A stretch of DNA of 64,000 nt, taken from contig OZ231127.1 of NCBI GenBank assembly GCA_965153355.1, positions 45,384,001-45,448,000 on the forward strand. Reading direction: 5' to 3'. Below the pieces are notes generated by a model. The model did no database searches and was not told the origin of the DNA. It was given only the letters and a program-made list of their open reading frames with translations. This document shows, in pieces, positions 53,838 through 64,000 of this stretch; position 1 is the first letter of the stretch; each line of letters opens with the position of its first letter. The translations under genes were made by a program, and so were the position numbers. This stretch comes from Flaccisagitta enflata. Its lineage: Eukaryota; Chaetognatha; Sagittoidea; Aphragmophora.

Positions 53838-56800
53838 ATGTCAATAATGACTCAAATTGCGCCAAACGCGAACATGAGCATCTTGGCAAACAATATGACA
53901 AGCACAGTGCCAGTGACATGGACACCGTCAACGGATTTTATCAATCAAGTGGAACAGACGATTCATGAATGCGTCACCGAGGAAACTAGCCGTTTTGCGA
54001 GACTGAGAGGAACCCCTCATATTGTGCGACTTATAAGTATACTAGCCACAAACGAATACAGGTGATTTTAGCCATCTTCGACATCTTTCATTATTTCTGT
54101 CACCTCTCATGCCCGCCCACATTTATTTTCAGTTTGTCTTTCCTCAAGTCGTTCATTCATTCTTTATTTTCTATTCATATTATTATTATTATTGGGTTTA
54201 TATTCGTCAACATAAATGCGACAATGCAAACATCAATCAGAAATCAGAATCTACAAACTACTACAAAGACACACGTTAAAATGAAAACGATATCTAAGGA
54301 GTTAGGTCACGCTCCTCTTCTTCAGCCACTCTGCGCAGACCTTCTAAAAATAAAACCTCAATATGTCATTACTATGCGACATCATACATCATTCATTCAT
54401 TCATTCATTCATTCATTCATTCATTCATTCATTCATTCATTCATTCATTCATTCATTCATTCATTTATTCATTCATTCATTCAAAACGGTCATTCACGAA
54501 ATTTTCAGCAGCGGAGCGTACATATTGATCATTGCATTGATTGGCCTTGTTCTCTTTTCATTCGAAACTGTTTCAGATGGCGAAGATGCATCAAATCACC
54601 AAGATATTGGAAAAAATACTGGCATAATGAAGATTGGGGAGAAAACGGAGCTCACGAAATATATGATGAAGAAGAAGAAGAAGAAGAAGAAGAAGAAGAA
54701 GAAGAAGAAGAAGAAGAAGAAGAAGAAGAAGAAGAAGAAGAAGAAGGAGTCTATATATATAAAGAAGAAGAAGAAGAGGAAGCATGGGAAGAAGAGGAAG
54801 AAGAAGAAGAGGAAGTTAATCATGACGAGAAAAACGGCGGTACTGAGATATTCTGCGCTGCGCTCTGTAAGGCCATTGACAATTGTTTATGGTTACGTCC
54901 TCAAACTCATCTGACGTTTCCAAAGCCTAAAGACATCAACATCAACATGATGCCTTTCGTCTTGACGACTTCCTTCCAGGATTCAAAACTTCCTGATTAT
55001 CTCAATGGCTATTGGCCTTTCATTTTATTGTGCAGCAGAAAGGAACAGTGGAAAGAAGGTACGTTGACTTTCATATTGTCCTTACCTCACCTTACCCTTA
55101 TTCTAGCTTTCGGTTTAGTAGTAATGTAACATGTTGTCCAAATTTCAGTTCCGAGACTGACCTAGTATACTGAACTATACAGACTAAAACGTGGCCTAAT
55201 TCTATATATCGGATAACGCAGGGCAAGGTCAGGATTAAACGGCGCTGATCACATAACGTACGTTGAGTCAAGGCATCACGGGATTAAAAAGATTGTTGTT
55301 GGCGCGTTTTCAGAATTGCCAATGTTATGAATATGAAGAAAAAACAATAAAGAGGGACAAAAATTTCTTGTTGGGTATAGGTGGAACTGTGTTATTTTTT
55401 TTGTTTTTGTTTTGATTTGTTTTGTTTTGTTTTTTTTTGGGGGGGGGGGGGGTGTCCGTTAAAGCGAGATCTGATTGTATCTCTATTCTTTCGCAGAGTC
55501 ACCGCATCTCTTCAGAAGGGGGTTCAAATCGGAAATTGGAAAAGTTTGTTTTCTGACTGTGCACGAGTCGTTTGTGGAGGCCGGTAAGAGTCAGAGGCGT
55601 TCAGGAATTCACGTCGATTCCGCCGGAAAAGTCAAGTTTGCCGCCAGGAATGGAGGAAAGAAAGATGAAGGATATGAAGGAGAGAGAGGAAAAGAGAGTC
55701 ACGAAGGAGAAGGCGACACCACTAAGTACGATTATCATCACTGGGGATACGGTGGATGTCAGGTAAATCATATATTCTGAAATCTGGATGCTTGCTGTAC
55801 ATTGCATCATGACAAAGCCTTTATCAACAAAGAACGTTGATAGTGTGAGAATAAATGGAAGTAGAGAAGGGTGAAGTAACGGGGATAAGTAGAAGTAATA
55901 GTGAAAGAAGAAAACGAGAGGGAGAAAGCAGAGAGAAGGATCCAAGGATCCAAGGATCGCACCTGGTTATGAACAGCGGATCCTGTTGAGTGATCAAGAG
56001 TCATGTGAAGGGTGAATCTGATTTTTGGAAGGCAATTTCGAGGTCTGGAGGTCATATAAGATGCCTGCAGGCGCCTGATGTGCCGATTTGAGGCCTGAAG
56101 AGTTGATGTGTGGCCATAAGAGCTCATTCAGGGCTATGAGGCCGCAGTGACGGACGGATGGAGTGAAGGACGAACTCAAAAATATTCTTTCTGTGTGTTC
56201 TAAAGGCTAGACCAACATAAGAGTATGTTTTTCTAACAATTGTTGCCTAATGGTGATATGTTATTTTCTACTACAACTATGAGACAATTCCTTATTCTTA
56301 AGATGAATATTTCAAAAAGTTTAACTTCTCTTTTGATGTGATAAGCTGGTATCAGGACCTAAGTGCCTGACATTGTCAGAGTCAGTGCCTTTCGCTAAGC
56401 TGCTACTGTACATGGGGGTTACTCTGAGACCCTGTACTAGGCCACCAGGGTGAACACCTCATATCATACAAAAGATTTAGTTTGCTTTAAGATATTTTAG
56501 TAAAGGATAGTCGTGAGGGGTCCGGATTAAGCGCCAGTGAGAGCTCCGAAGGCTCTCATCCTTTTTTTAATCTTTTCATGGAAGCACCGTTGTTCCAACC
56601 ATCATATGAGCTGAATTATACAAGAAGAACTGTTATGGCGCAACTGTGAAGCTAACGCAGGAGGTAAGAGTTAAAGTAATAATTCTCGATCATTTTCGAT
56701 TGACAGACGATTCCGTTACCCAAGAAATGCAGAACCGAGAGGCACAAAATGACAGCTTTTGTGATGACGGGCGGGATTTACATGGCTTCCAATGTGCCCG

Positions 56801-58709
56801 ACTCATGCCGCGTATGGAACTGTAGGATCGTTAATGATCCAGATTCAGGAGAAAGCGTAGTGGGCCAGCATGGAGATATCGAACATTTGAGGCATCTTCT
56901 CCCGCAGCAACTTGGTAAGCGCGGGGGCGGGGGGGGGGGGGAGAGCGACGGGAGTCGATGATCCGCGGAGTTACTATCTACTGTAAGTATCTAGCTCATA
57001 AACATATCAACATTTGGAAAGAAGCATTAACTTATGATGAGCACTGCTCTTAAAAAAATTGAGCTACAGACCCCTTATTAGTCGCACTTGAAAGAGTTTG
57101 AACAACTCTTTGAATTGGGACTAATCTGGTAATTGCAGCTTTTTTCGTTCAGAAGCAGTATTCATGTAAAATTGATGCTTTTCTCCAGATGTTGATACAT
57201 TTATGAGCTAGATAGTATGTGACACGGATGTTAAGATGATACAGGGTGTATCATGCCAAATTAGATATATGAAAATCGTAGCATTCTGCTTCAAAAAAGC
57301 ACATGAGTTCCGGTTTTTTATGTAAAAATTTTTTGGGTCAAATATTCTAGCTACAATATCAATTTGAAGTAAATTGATCATTTTAAGGAGAAGCACTTTG
57401 GACATGATTTTGATTTTGAAATTTTTTTTATTAATTGCTCTCATTTCTAAATTGCTTCAGTTACAAATACCAAATTGGTCCCAAATTAATGCTTATCAAT
57501 TTTTTTTTAATTTGAGGTCAATTTGGCATACCACTCGAAAAAAAAAGATGCACCTGTTTATAAGTTGATAAAACAGGTATAAAAATTAATTTGAACTTTT
57601 TTCAAAGAAGACATTTTGAAAGATTTTTGAAAAATCTTTTAATCTAGACCAATCCCAGCTCTGTCAAATGGTTTAGAAGCTAGAGCCTTGCAAAGAGAAA
57701 CACTAATTTGCTAAAATGCATTTTTTCGTAGGGATTGCAAAACTGAAAAAGGCAACATTTTTACTCAAGCTAATGCCATTTCTAAACAAAAAAAAATAGC
57801 AATACCAGATTGGCGCCAAATGAAAGTACTTTCGAAGGGCTTTTAGATGACCTAAGATTTTGATAGGTTTTTCTTTGATTCAAAGGTAGAATTAACCATC
57901 CAAAAGTGCGTCTTTTTTTTTAGTCGTATGGTATGTGGCTCAAACCGTTTAGAAATGAGAGCAATTAAAAAAAAACTTTCAGATTGAAAATCATGTCAAA
58001 AAAACTTTTCTTCTTAATGCTCAGTTTACTTCAAATTGATGTTGTGGCTAGAATATTTGACCCAGACTCATGAAATTTTTATACAAAAAACCGGAGCTCA
58101 TGTGCTGTTTGAAACTTTTTTTCAGAAATCTTTGTGCACTTTTAGAAGCAGAATGCCACCTTTTTTGTTATATCTAATTTGGCATGATACACCCTGTATC
58201 AAGCAAAGCCGTATCTTTAAAGACGCAAAAAACTGGCGCAAGTTGTATGTTTGGATATTGAGTGTACAAACTGTACATGGTATTTTCTGCTTCAGCATCA
58301 GAAATTGAATTGGTAGTACACTCGAACATCGCCAGAGTGCAGTTTATCACCAATTTATCCTCGGCACTTTTTATCAATTGCATATTTCTCCATCATCTTG
58401 GAAATTTGATCTACTCAACAAATCAGCGCCTTCATCTTTTTCCCTAAACCCCGTTTCCTCCACTCAGCTCGGACCACAAAGGCCGACCGAATGTACTGGA
58501 TGACAGATCAAACGCCTCACGAATCTCTGCCCATGAAAGAAGACACTTATCGTCAATTTTTCCGTTTGGTGACGAGCAAAGTCAGTCTCTGGTTCCAAGA
58601 CCATTCCACTCCAAATCCAAACGGAGTCAAACCCGACCCCAAAATAACCAAAATCGTCTCCGGAAACAAATTCTCCGACGCCGGGGTTACTTTATCGGAA
58701 GATGATTAA
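53838..58709 (+). CDS. Type II membrane protein, conserved protist-type domain, possible 2OG/Fe(II) oxygenase
   Basis: Exons 53838-54061, 54509-55058, 55497-55762, 56707-56914 and 58468-58709 with matching phases, about 496 residues. Residues 78-95 are a hydrophobic helix (GAYILIIALIGLVLFSF), a likely signal anchor. Exon 2 also has a poly-Glu run from (GAA)n. Upstream and downstream halves of exon 2 are in different frames, so one base seems missing, most simply at the six-A run 54611-54616. The C-terminal ~240 residues have the blocks WGYGG, SNVPDSCRVWNC, HGDIEHLR, MTDQTPHESLP, YRQFFRLVTS and DHSTPNPNGVKPDP, which I recall from uncharacterised proteins of algae and other protists. His297-x-Asp299, His434 and Arg445 match the spacing of the 2-oxoglutarate/Fe(II) oxygenase core; this assignment is inference. 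The start ATG lies near the acceptor-free 5' end; MSIMTQ is the first Met. Confidence 0.75.
54386..54482 (+). repeat. (ATTC)n microsatellite in intron 1
   Basis: ATTC run ending about 25 bases before the acceptor at 54508. Confidence 0.95.
54663..54745 (+). repeat. (GAA)n coding microsatellite
   Basis: In the frame that joins the downstream exons it codes for poly-Glu; in the frame of the upstream membrane helix it would read poly-Lys. Confidence 0.9.
55940..56175 (+). repeat. Family B partial copy in intron 3
   Basis: ATCCAAGGATCGCACCTGG head, diverged, then TTTGAGGCCTGAAGAG units and a short GACGGACGG end. The mirrored arm is missing. Confidence 0.7.
57242..58196. mobile_element. Mariner-like MITE, 955 bp, in intron 4
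   Basis: Ends CAGGGTGTATCATGCCAAAT and exact reverse complement, each next to TA (57240-57241, 58197-58198). The arms stay similar for over 200 bases, including CACATGAG(T/C)TCCGG and GAGAGCAATTAA blocks. No transposase frame. Confidence 0.9.
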
Positions 58710-58721
58710 ATATTGTTAGCA

Positions 58722-58930
58722 TTTCATTTAGTATTTAGTATTTTGTATTTAGCATTATATTTAGTATTTAGTATTTAGTATTTAGTATTTAGTATTTAGT
58801 ATTTAGTATTTTGTATTTAGTATTTAGTATTTAGTATTTAGTGCTTAGTATTCAGTATTTAGTATTTAGTTTTTGGTTTATAGTTTTTAGTTTATAGTTT
58901 TTAGTATTTAGTATTTAGTATTATATCATT
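58722..58930 (+). repeat. Heptamer array TAGTATT
   Basis: About 25 head-to-tail TAGTATT copies with variants (TTGTATT, TTAGTTT) directly after the stop codon of the preceding gene. Confidence 0.95.
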
Positions 58931-59629
58931 TTAGTATTTATTCGTGCTTGAGCGCTTAACATGTATCTTGAATGTATTGTGGATGGTCAAAACCTATGCC
59001 GGATTAACAAGTAGGCTTAAAAAGCTTAAGCTTAGGGCCCCGTGCTTCAGGGGGTCGCCGCACCCCCTGCTTAAAAGAATATAAAAATAATACAAGTAAT
59101 AGAAAATATGAAGAAATATGAAGATATTCAATATGAAAGTTCAATTTTTGTAGAAGCAGTTAGAACTGGGCCGGATCAACCATTTGGGAGGCCCTGGGCT
59201 ATCTGGGGAGCGAGGCCCCCTCCCCCCTACCAGAGCATGTCCACTATCGAGACAAACTTCTCTACTGGCTATTGCTTTTTTTGGGAGAAGCCCCAAAGGG
59301 CCAATTTTCTGTAGAACACAGGGGGTAATTTCCTTATCTTTGTCTGCACATACCCATATGCACTGTCCCCCCTGAGACCCCCAGCCAGTCCTCCTAGGCT
59401 TGAATCTAAAAAGTGGTAATTATGTGAAATTCTAAGATTATTTATTAAGCAAAATGTAGTGTTTTCAAACATAGGAATATTTTTTAGAAGTTGTGCTTAT
59501 CCAGAGACTCCAAAGATTGAGCCAGATATGACTAGGACATTGGACCTGAGTCACATGTATTGGCATCTTCATAAAAGATTGAACAGACAGACAGACAGAC
59601 AGATTGGAATTTTCAAAGTGACCTTTGAA

Positions 59630-59773
59630 TAAGCGGTCTCCACCTCCGAGTGTATTCTTTTAGGTTCAAAAGTGTGAAAAACACGAAAAAATGCCTTTAA
59701 AGTAAGTTATGACGGATGGACAGACGGAATTGGCAGACCAACAAACCAACAGTCATGTAACATGCGACTAAAT
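59630..59773 (-). repeat. Family A fragment
   Basis: GACGGATGGACAGACGG array then CATGTAACATGCGACTAAA; left half lost. Confidence 0.6.
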
Positions 59774-59779
59774 ATCCTT

Positions 59780-60500
59780 TGAATGGATAACATGCACTTT
59801 CACAATTACCAGGGCCCAAGCATAAGCCCAAGCATCCTGAAATCAAGGCTTTAGCCATGCATTATCTTTCAGTTAGTATGCAGGTGATGCGCAAAAGGCC
59901 ATCTTAATCCTGTATTGCTCCATACCAGCAGCACCAAAGCTGTGGTCGAAACTAAAGAAGTGCACTTTTAAATCATGATTTTTTTGAAATAGTGCTTAAC
60001 CAGAGACGAAAAAGATTGAGTCACTGAGTCAATGAGTCAGCCATAATGAAAAAAGTCCATGAAAATAGATAACATGAGCTGTCACAATCAATTGAGCTCA
60101 AGCTTAAGCTCAAGCACCTTGAAATTTTTTTGGCATGTGATATAAGATTAAGTTCCTTTCCTTTGAATCCTGAAAAACTTGATGAATGATGCACAACTAT
60201 CTTCGATGAATAATTGCACAAGCAAATTTTTCTCAAGGGCACTGATTGATTCAGTACATGATCAGATTCCCATTGCATCCCATGGCATCCAAATATCATT
60301 TTAGTCACTACACTAGTAATTGGTAAAAAATTTGTTGACAATCATTTTATCTATGTTGATGCTGGAGCATCTTCAAGGAACCGTTGCGCAAGCAAATGGT
60401 ATGCAAGAGCACTTTTTGATTCTGAAACACATAATCGCTGCAACTATTGCACAAGCATATGGTACTCAAATATTGTTGCAACCATTGAATCAGAAACTGC
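59780..60500 (+). repeat. Degenerate direct repeats
   Basis: The blocks at 59783-59850 (CAAGCATAAGCCCAAGCATC) and 60066-60130 (CAAGCTTAAGCTCAAGCACC) are related, each preceded by a (T/C)CAGAGAC-AAAGATTGAG motif. Shorter CACAAGCA(A/T)ATGGTA units recur at 60385-60470. No gene seen in 59400-60840. Confidence 0.6.
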
Positions 60501-60709
60501 TTAGAAGCTTATTGACTTTAATGTTTCAATTCATATATCTCTATATTTGTATGAGTCATTTCTCTTGCCTATATTTGTATGAGTCTTTTTTCTTGCCTTC
60601 AAAGATGCAAACTTTTTTATCATGTTTTGCACCCTAACTTCTTCCAAAAGTTCATGTTCAAGACATATTAGAGCTTTACACACTTTAAGAACAATTCTTC
60701 TTTTTCTTC

Positions 60710-60838
60710 CTCTTCTTCTTCTTCTCCTTCTTCTCCTTCTTCTTCTTTTTCTTCTTCTTCTTCTTCTTCTTCTTCTTCTTCTTCTTCTTCTTCTTCTCCT
60801 CTTTTTTCTTTCTTCTTCTTCTTTTTTCTTCTTTTCTT
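60710..60838 (+). repeat. (CTT)n microsatellite
   Basis: CTT run with interruptions, abutting the A-run (T-run on this strand) end of the next family B copy, so it likely grew from its tail. Confidence 0.92.
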
Positions 60839-60845
60839 TTTTTTT

Positions 60846-61410
60846 TAAAGGGCCGATGTCCTGTAGGACACAGGGGTGAATTTCCAGACGTCCGTACGTC
60901 CGTCCGTCCGTCTGTACATCCCCCCCCAAGGCCCCTCTCAGGCCCCAAATCAGCCCTCTCAGACACCAAATCGGCCCTCTCAGGCCCCAAGTCAGCCCTC
61001 TCAGACCCAAAATCACCCCTCTCAGACCCAAAATAAGCCCTTCTAGATCCTAGATTAGCTCACTCAAGCCCAAAATCAGCCCACTAAGGTACTAGATCAG
61101 CCTTGTCAGGCCCAAAATCAACCATTTCAGGCCTGAAATCAGTTCTCTCAAACCTAAAATCTGTCTCAATTCAGCCTTCAAAATGACCCTCTCAGGTTCA
61201 AATCTGCCCTCATCCCTTATCTCATTACTGTTCTGCAATCAATCAACTCAGTCCTTAAATGTGCTTTCTCAAGACGTCTGGAAATTCACCCCTGTGTCCT
61301 ACAGGACATCGGCCCTTTGGGGCCGCTGCCCTGCTCCCACTCAGCTTCTTTAGCCAATCACTCCAAGCAGGGCATCGGGTACCGCTGACCATGTGCGATC
61401 CTTGGATGAC
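60846..61410 (-). repeat. Family B fold-back element, minus strand
   Basis: Head at the right (GGTACCGCTGACCATGTGCG), arms GGGCCGATGTCCTGTAGGAC (left) and its exact mirror at about 61300, with about fifteen CAGGCCCCAAATCAGCCC-type units between. The 3' end, read on minus, runs into AAAAAAAAG and a (GAA)n tail. Confidence 0.88.
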
Positions 61411-61531
61411 TTTTTTTTTCCTTTCCTCCTTTTCCCCTTCTTTCCCTCTCAGGGCGCGAGGCCCCTAAAAGCGCGAGGCCCCTGGGCTAAGCCCATTTAG
61501 CCCTTAGGTTGATCCAGGCCAGAGTTAGAAG

Positions 61532-61661
61532 TAGGGATGTAGAAGCGGTCGATTTTCAAGCCGCTTCCACCGCTTCTGCTTCCGCTTCCAATTTACAGTT
61601 CAAATACTAGTAGCTATCCCATCTTCCAAATTGGAAGCGGTCAATCGCTTCCACATCCCTA
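61532..61661. mobile_element. hAT-like MITE, 130 bp, copy 2
   Basis: Perfect 8-bp duplication GTTAGAAG (61524-61531, 61662-61669). Ends TAGGGATGTAGAAGCGGTC and mirror. Same family as 31652-31787. Confidence 0.93.
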
Positions 61662-61800
61662 GTTAGAAGTGACATTTTTTAGATTAGTGCAGTCTCTCAA
61701 AAAGCAAATAGACCAAATGTTGAAGATAAATTTATTTTGAATTCTATAAAAAAAAATTTACATTAAAAGAAGTTTCAAATTATTCATCATATATCATTTA

Positions 61801-62370
61801 CAGGGTGATCAATCTCAACTGGCAAAAAGTATTAAGCTTTTACTGTTGTGTGCATTATCTCACTAATCTGGAATCACCTGTTTCTTCAAGTACTATGTTT
61901 GACGTTTTTTTTGTCCAAATTTCATAGGTCTAAGATCAATACTTTGCCCATAGCATCAATTTGAAGAATAATAAGTTTTTGAACTTGTAGCTCAATAAAT
62001 TTTATTTCTGTCACCATAATTTTTTTTATCTAATTGTTTTTTTTTCTGAATAGACTCGACTTACAATAGCAGATTGGTCTCAAACAAAGCATGATTTGAA
62101 TCTTTGTCATTTGAGACCATTATTGAATCAGTGGGAGCATTTCAAAGAAAAATTATGTTGAATAAAAAAGATTCTTTGACCTACAGGTGAAATTATTTGT
62201 TTTACTTCAAATTGATGTTGTGGGCAAGCTACTCATCTTAGACTGATGAAATCTGGACATAAAAAACGTCAAACATAGTACTTTAAGAGACAAATGATTC
62301 TAGATTAGTGAAAAAATGCATTTAAGAGTAAAAGCTTAATACTTTTTGCCAGTTGAGATTGATCACCCTG
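61801..62370. mobile_element. Mariner-like MITE, 570 bp
   Basis: Ends CAGGGTGATCAATCTCAACT and exact reverse complement beside TA (61799-61800, 62371-62372). Both this and the 57242 element contain a TCAAATTGATG(T/C)TGTGG-type block, so they are probably related. Confidence 0.9.
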
Positions 62371-62414
62371 TATAATAATGGGTGCGCAAAGAACCTGGTA
62401 TTAGAGGACAACAG

Positions 62415-63030
62415 GTCGCCCAGTGGTCAGCGATACCCGTTGCCCTGCTTTGAGTGATTGTGAATTGGAGTAAGGGGAAGCAGGGCAGCGGCCCCGAAGG
62501 GGACAAAGTCCTGTAGAACACAGGTGGACTTTTGTTCGTCCTGCCTGAAGAAGTGGATAAGATGCTATAGAGGGCTTACTGAAGGTCTCCAAGAGCCTAA
62601 ACTGAGGCTTAAGAAGTCTAATATAATGCCTCGGAATTCCAATGGGAAGCTTTAGAGGGCTGACTTGAGGCTTGAGAGAGCTGGATTAAGGCTTGAAAGG
62701 TCAGAGGACTGATTTGAAGCCTGAGAGCAATAAATTGAGGCTTAGATAGCTGATTTGAGGCCTGAGAGGCCTAATTTGAGTCCTGAGAGGCCAGGTTTGA
62801 GGTCTGAGAAGCCTTATTTGATGCCTAAGAGGCCAGGTTTGAGGCCTAACAGGCTGGATTTGAGGCCTGAGAGGCCAGATTCGAGGTCTCAGAGGCCAGA
62901 TTTGGGGCTTGAGGGGCCTAATGGGGGGGGGGACGCACAAACGAACGAACAAACAAATGCACGAACGGACGAACGAAAGTCCCCCTGTGTTCTACAGGAC
63001 TTCGTCCCCTTCGGGGCCGCTGCCCAAAAA
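62415..63030 (+). repeat. Family B fold-back element
   Basis: Head GTGGTCAGCGATACCCG, hairpin GCCCTGC...GCAGGGC, arm GGGGACAAAGTCCTGTAGAA, about twenty TTTGAGGCCTGAGAGGCC-type units, and mirrored arm ending GGGGCCGCTGCCCAAAAAG. Confidence 0.85.
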
Positions 63031-63233
63031 GCGTTATTTTTTTTATCTTGTCAAAGGATATAAAAACAATGATGAGGGCGAATTCAAAGAAAAATTTAGA
63101 TGGATAAACATTAGGGCCACATGCAGCTCTATTTAATCGAGAGATCATCATCATATTTGCAGATTTTTTTGCACACCCTATCAAGAAAAGAAAACTCTTA
63201 GTCATTCTTAGCCATCTTCTTTTCTTTTGGTTT
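63031..63233. other. 3' flank of lipocalin exon
   Basis: Probably the 3' untranslated region of the minus-strand lipocalin; no feature seen. Confidence 0.4.
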
Positions 63234-63470
63234 TCACATTGGACATTGGACATCAACCATTTCTCCGGTGCTAATACCAGCCTGACGCATCGCGTCAATC
63301 AATTGCGCTTTGGTATCTTGGTCGAGTTTTGGTTGACGGCTAAAAATCCACTTGAATTCCAGATGAAATCCGAAGGTCGTTGGTCTACAGGACCAGGCAG
63401 TGGCGTAGCCAGTGTAGTCAGTCGCCAGAATCGAATAAGTGACTAAGTCAGTGACTGGTCTTCCTTTCAT
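63234..63470 (-). CDS. Apolipoprotein-D-like lipocalin, last exon
   Basis: Minus-strand exon of 78 codons plus stop, after an acceptor TTTTTTAATGCAG (63471-63483). The product has the end of a lipocalin barrel: YSILATDYTGYATAWSC, as in the strand with D-x-D-Y before the conserved Cys, then FKWIFSRQPKLD (the conserved W-I-x-S-R block), then a C-terminal helix (DTKAQLIDAMRQAGI) and a closing Cys five residues from the end. Lipocalins of the ApoD/Blc type carry small hydrophobic ligands. Only the C-terminal part is present; earlier exons with the G-x-W motif should lie to the right, beyond the repeats or the window edge. I cannot tell whether the gene is complete. Confidence 0.8.
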   Translation of the reverse strand: MKGRPVTDLVTYSILATDYTGYATAWSCRPTTFGFHLEFKWIFSRQPKLDQDTKAQLIDAMRQAGISTGEMVDVQCPM

Positions 63471-63499
63471 CTGCATTAAAAAAGTGTGTGATAGAAAAA

Positions 63500-63715
63500 C
63501 AATTAACCCGGGGTTACAATACCGCTAAGAGCGGGTGAGCAGGGATGTACAACCCCCTTCCTCTTCCTAACACACACACACCCACACCATCTCAAATCCG
63601 CATTTTCACACTTTTCAACTCAAGGAACACACTGGCAGTCAGAAGGAAGCACAGAGAAATAGATTAATGGACGGATAAAGCCTTTTATGGAGTTGCACGT
63701 GTGCAACAAAAAAAA
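63500..63715 (-). repeat. Family A HINE-like element, diverged
   Basis: GCTAAGAGCGGGTGAGCAGGG, a short CACACACC stretch, ATGGACGGATAAAGCC, and GTTGCACGTGTGCAACAAAA, a changed but still palindromic end. Confidence 0.6.
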
Positions 63716-63729
63716 AAACATTGCCCCGA

Positions 63730-64000
63730 AGTTAGTGAATGTTAGATGTGAAGTTGAGAGGGGGAGAGGCCCCGCACGAGCCGATGACCTATGCTTGGCT
63801 AGAATTTGAGTATTGAGGCGGGATTTTAGCCCCAAGGAAGGGATTGGAGCCATAAGGTTGGAATTGGAGCCATGATGCTGGAGTTGGAGCCTTGGAGCTG
63901 GGGTTGGAGCCTTGAGGCTGGGATTGGAGCCCTGAAGCTGGGATTGGAGCCTCGGGGCTGGGGTTGGAGCCTCAAGGCTGGGATTTGAGTCTCAAGGCTG
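63730..64000 (+). repeat. Family B element, cut by window end
   Basis: GGGGAGAGGCCCCGCACGAG, ATGACCTATGCTTGG, then TTGGAGCCTTGAGGCTGGGA units (about 20-bp period) to the edge. Confidence 0.8.

Larger units (their letters stand above)
58998..61517. repeat. Possible family C element with inverted ends
   Basis: GGATTAACAAGTAGGCTT at the left and AGCCCTTAGGTTGATCC at the right, each next to a GCGAGGCCCC-like block, echo the family C element in the 26.5-28.2 kb intron. The pairing across 2.5 kb and the nested content make a single element uncertain; a second GGATCAACCATTTGGG lies at 59172. Confidence 0.4.

Noticed and set aside
56890-56985. Extension of the oxygenase-like exon into GKRGGGGGG
   Set aside because: It runs past a strong GTAAGC donor at 56915 into a G run; splicing to 58468 restores the conserved TPHESLP block in phase.
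58722-58930. Interstitial telomere repeat
   Set aside because: The unit is TAGTATT, not a known TTAGGG or TTTAGGG telomere unit.
60531-61031. Arg/Lys-rich minus-strand frame
   Set aside because: It crosses a (CTT)n run and family B units; no coding signal.

Overview
This window comes from an animal or close animal relative (holozoan). Its genes are split by GT-AG introns and encode discoidin-type ectodomains, a seven-helix receptor and an apolipoprotein-D-like lipocalin. The intergenic DNA is AT-rich and crowded with microsatellites, minisatellites and small non-autonomous transposons. I cannot name the species.

Layout, left to right. 1-3113: a tandem satellite with a nested hAT-like insertion. 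5458-11749 (+) and 25722-32632 (+): two paralogous genes for membrane proteins with an N-terminal signal anchor, a discoidin (F5/8 type C-like) domain, a repetitive Ser/Thr/Pro stalk and a hydrophobic C-terminus. I rebuilt their exons by hand; splice phases agree at every shared junction. Between them lie transposon debris, a 5'-truncated non-LTR retrotransposon tail (16022-17164), a nonamer satellite and a G-rich minisatellite. 34738-36408 (-): an intronless, degenerate rhodopsin-class GPCR. 38965-48845 (+): a nine-exon gene for a protein of about 2,500 residues, mostly low complexity, that I do not recognise. 53838-58709 (+): a five-exon gene for a type II membrane protein whose ectodomain resembles an uncharacterised protist family and carries an H-x-D...H...R pattern like 2-oxoglutarate/Fe(II) oxygenases. 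It has one apparent frameshift. 63234-63470 (-): the last exon of a lipocalin gene.

Two repeat families dominate. Family A is 150-350 bp, with a palindromic end, a matching subterminal repeat at the other end and a central GGTCCGTC array; it resembles Helentron-associated (HINE/DINE) elements. Family B starts with a head carrying a possible Pol III A box, continues as a long inverted repeat built of about 20-bp units, and ends in a short A run, so its transcripts could fold into long hairpins. At least nine other terminal-inverted-repeat elements are present: three hAT-like copies with 8-bp target duplications, one more hAT-like copy in the satellite, and five with TA duplications.

The genes are not an operon. 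The strongest functional link is between the two discoidin genes, which look like a local duplication of surface adhesion or recognition molecules. All coordinates were read by eye; exon structures rest on splice consensus, phase and paralogue agreement, with no transcript data.
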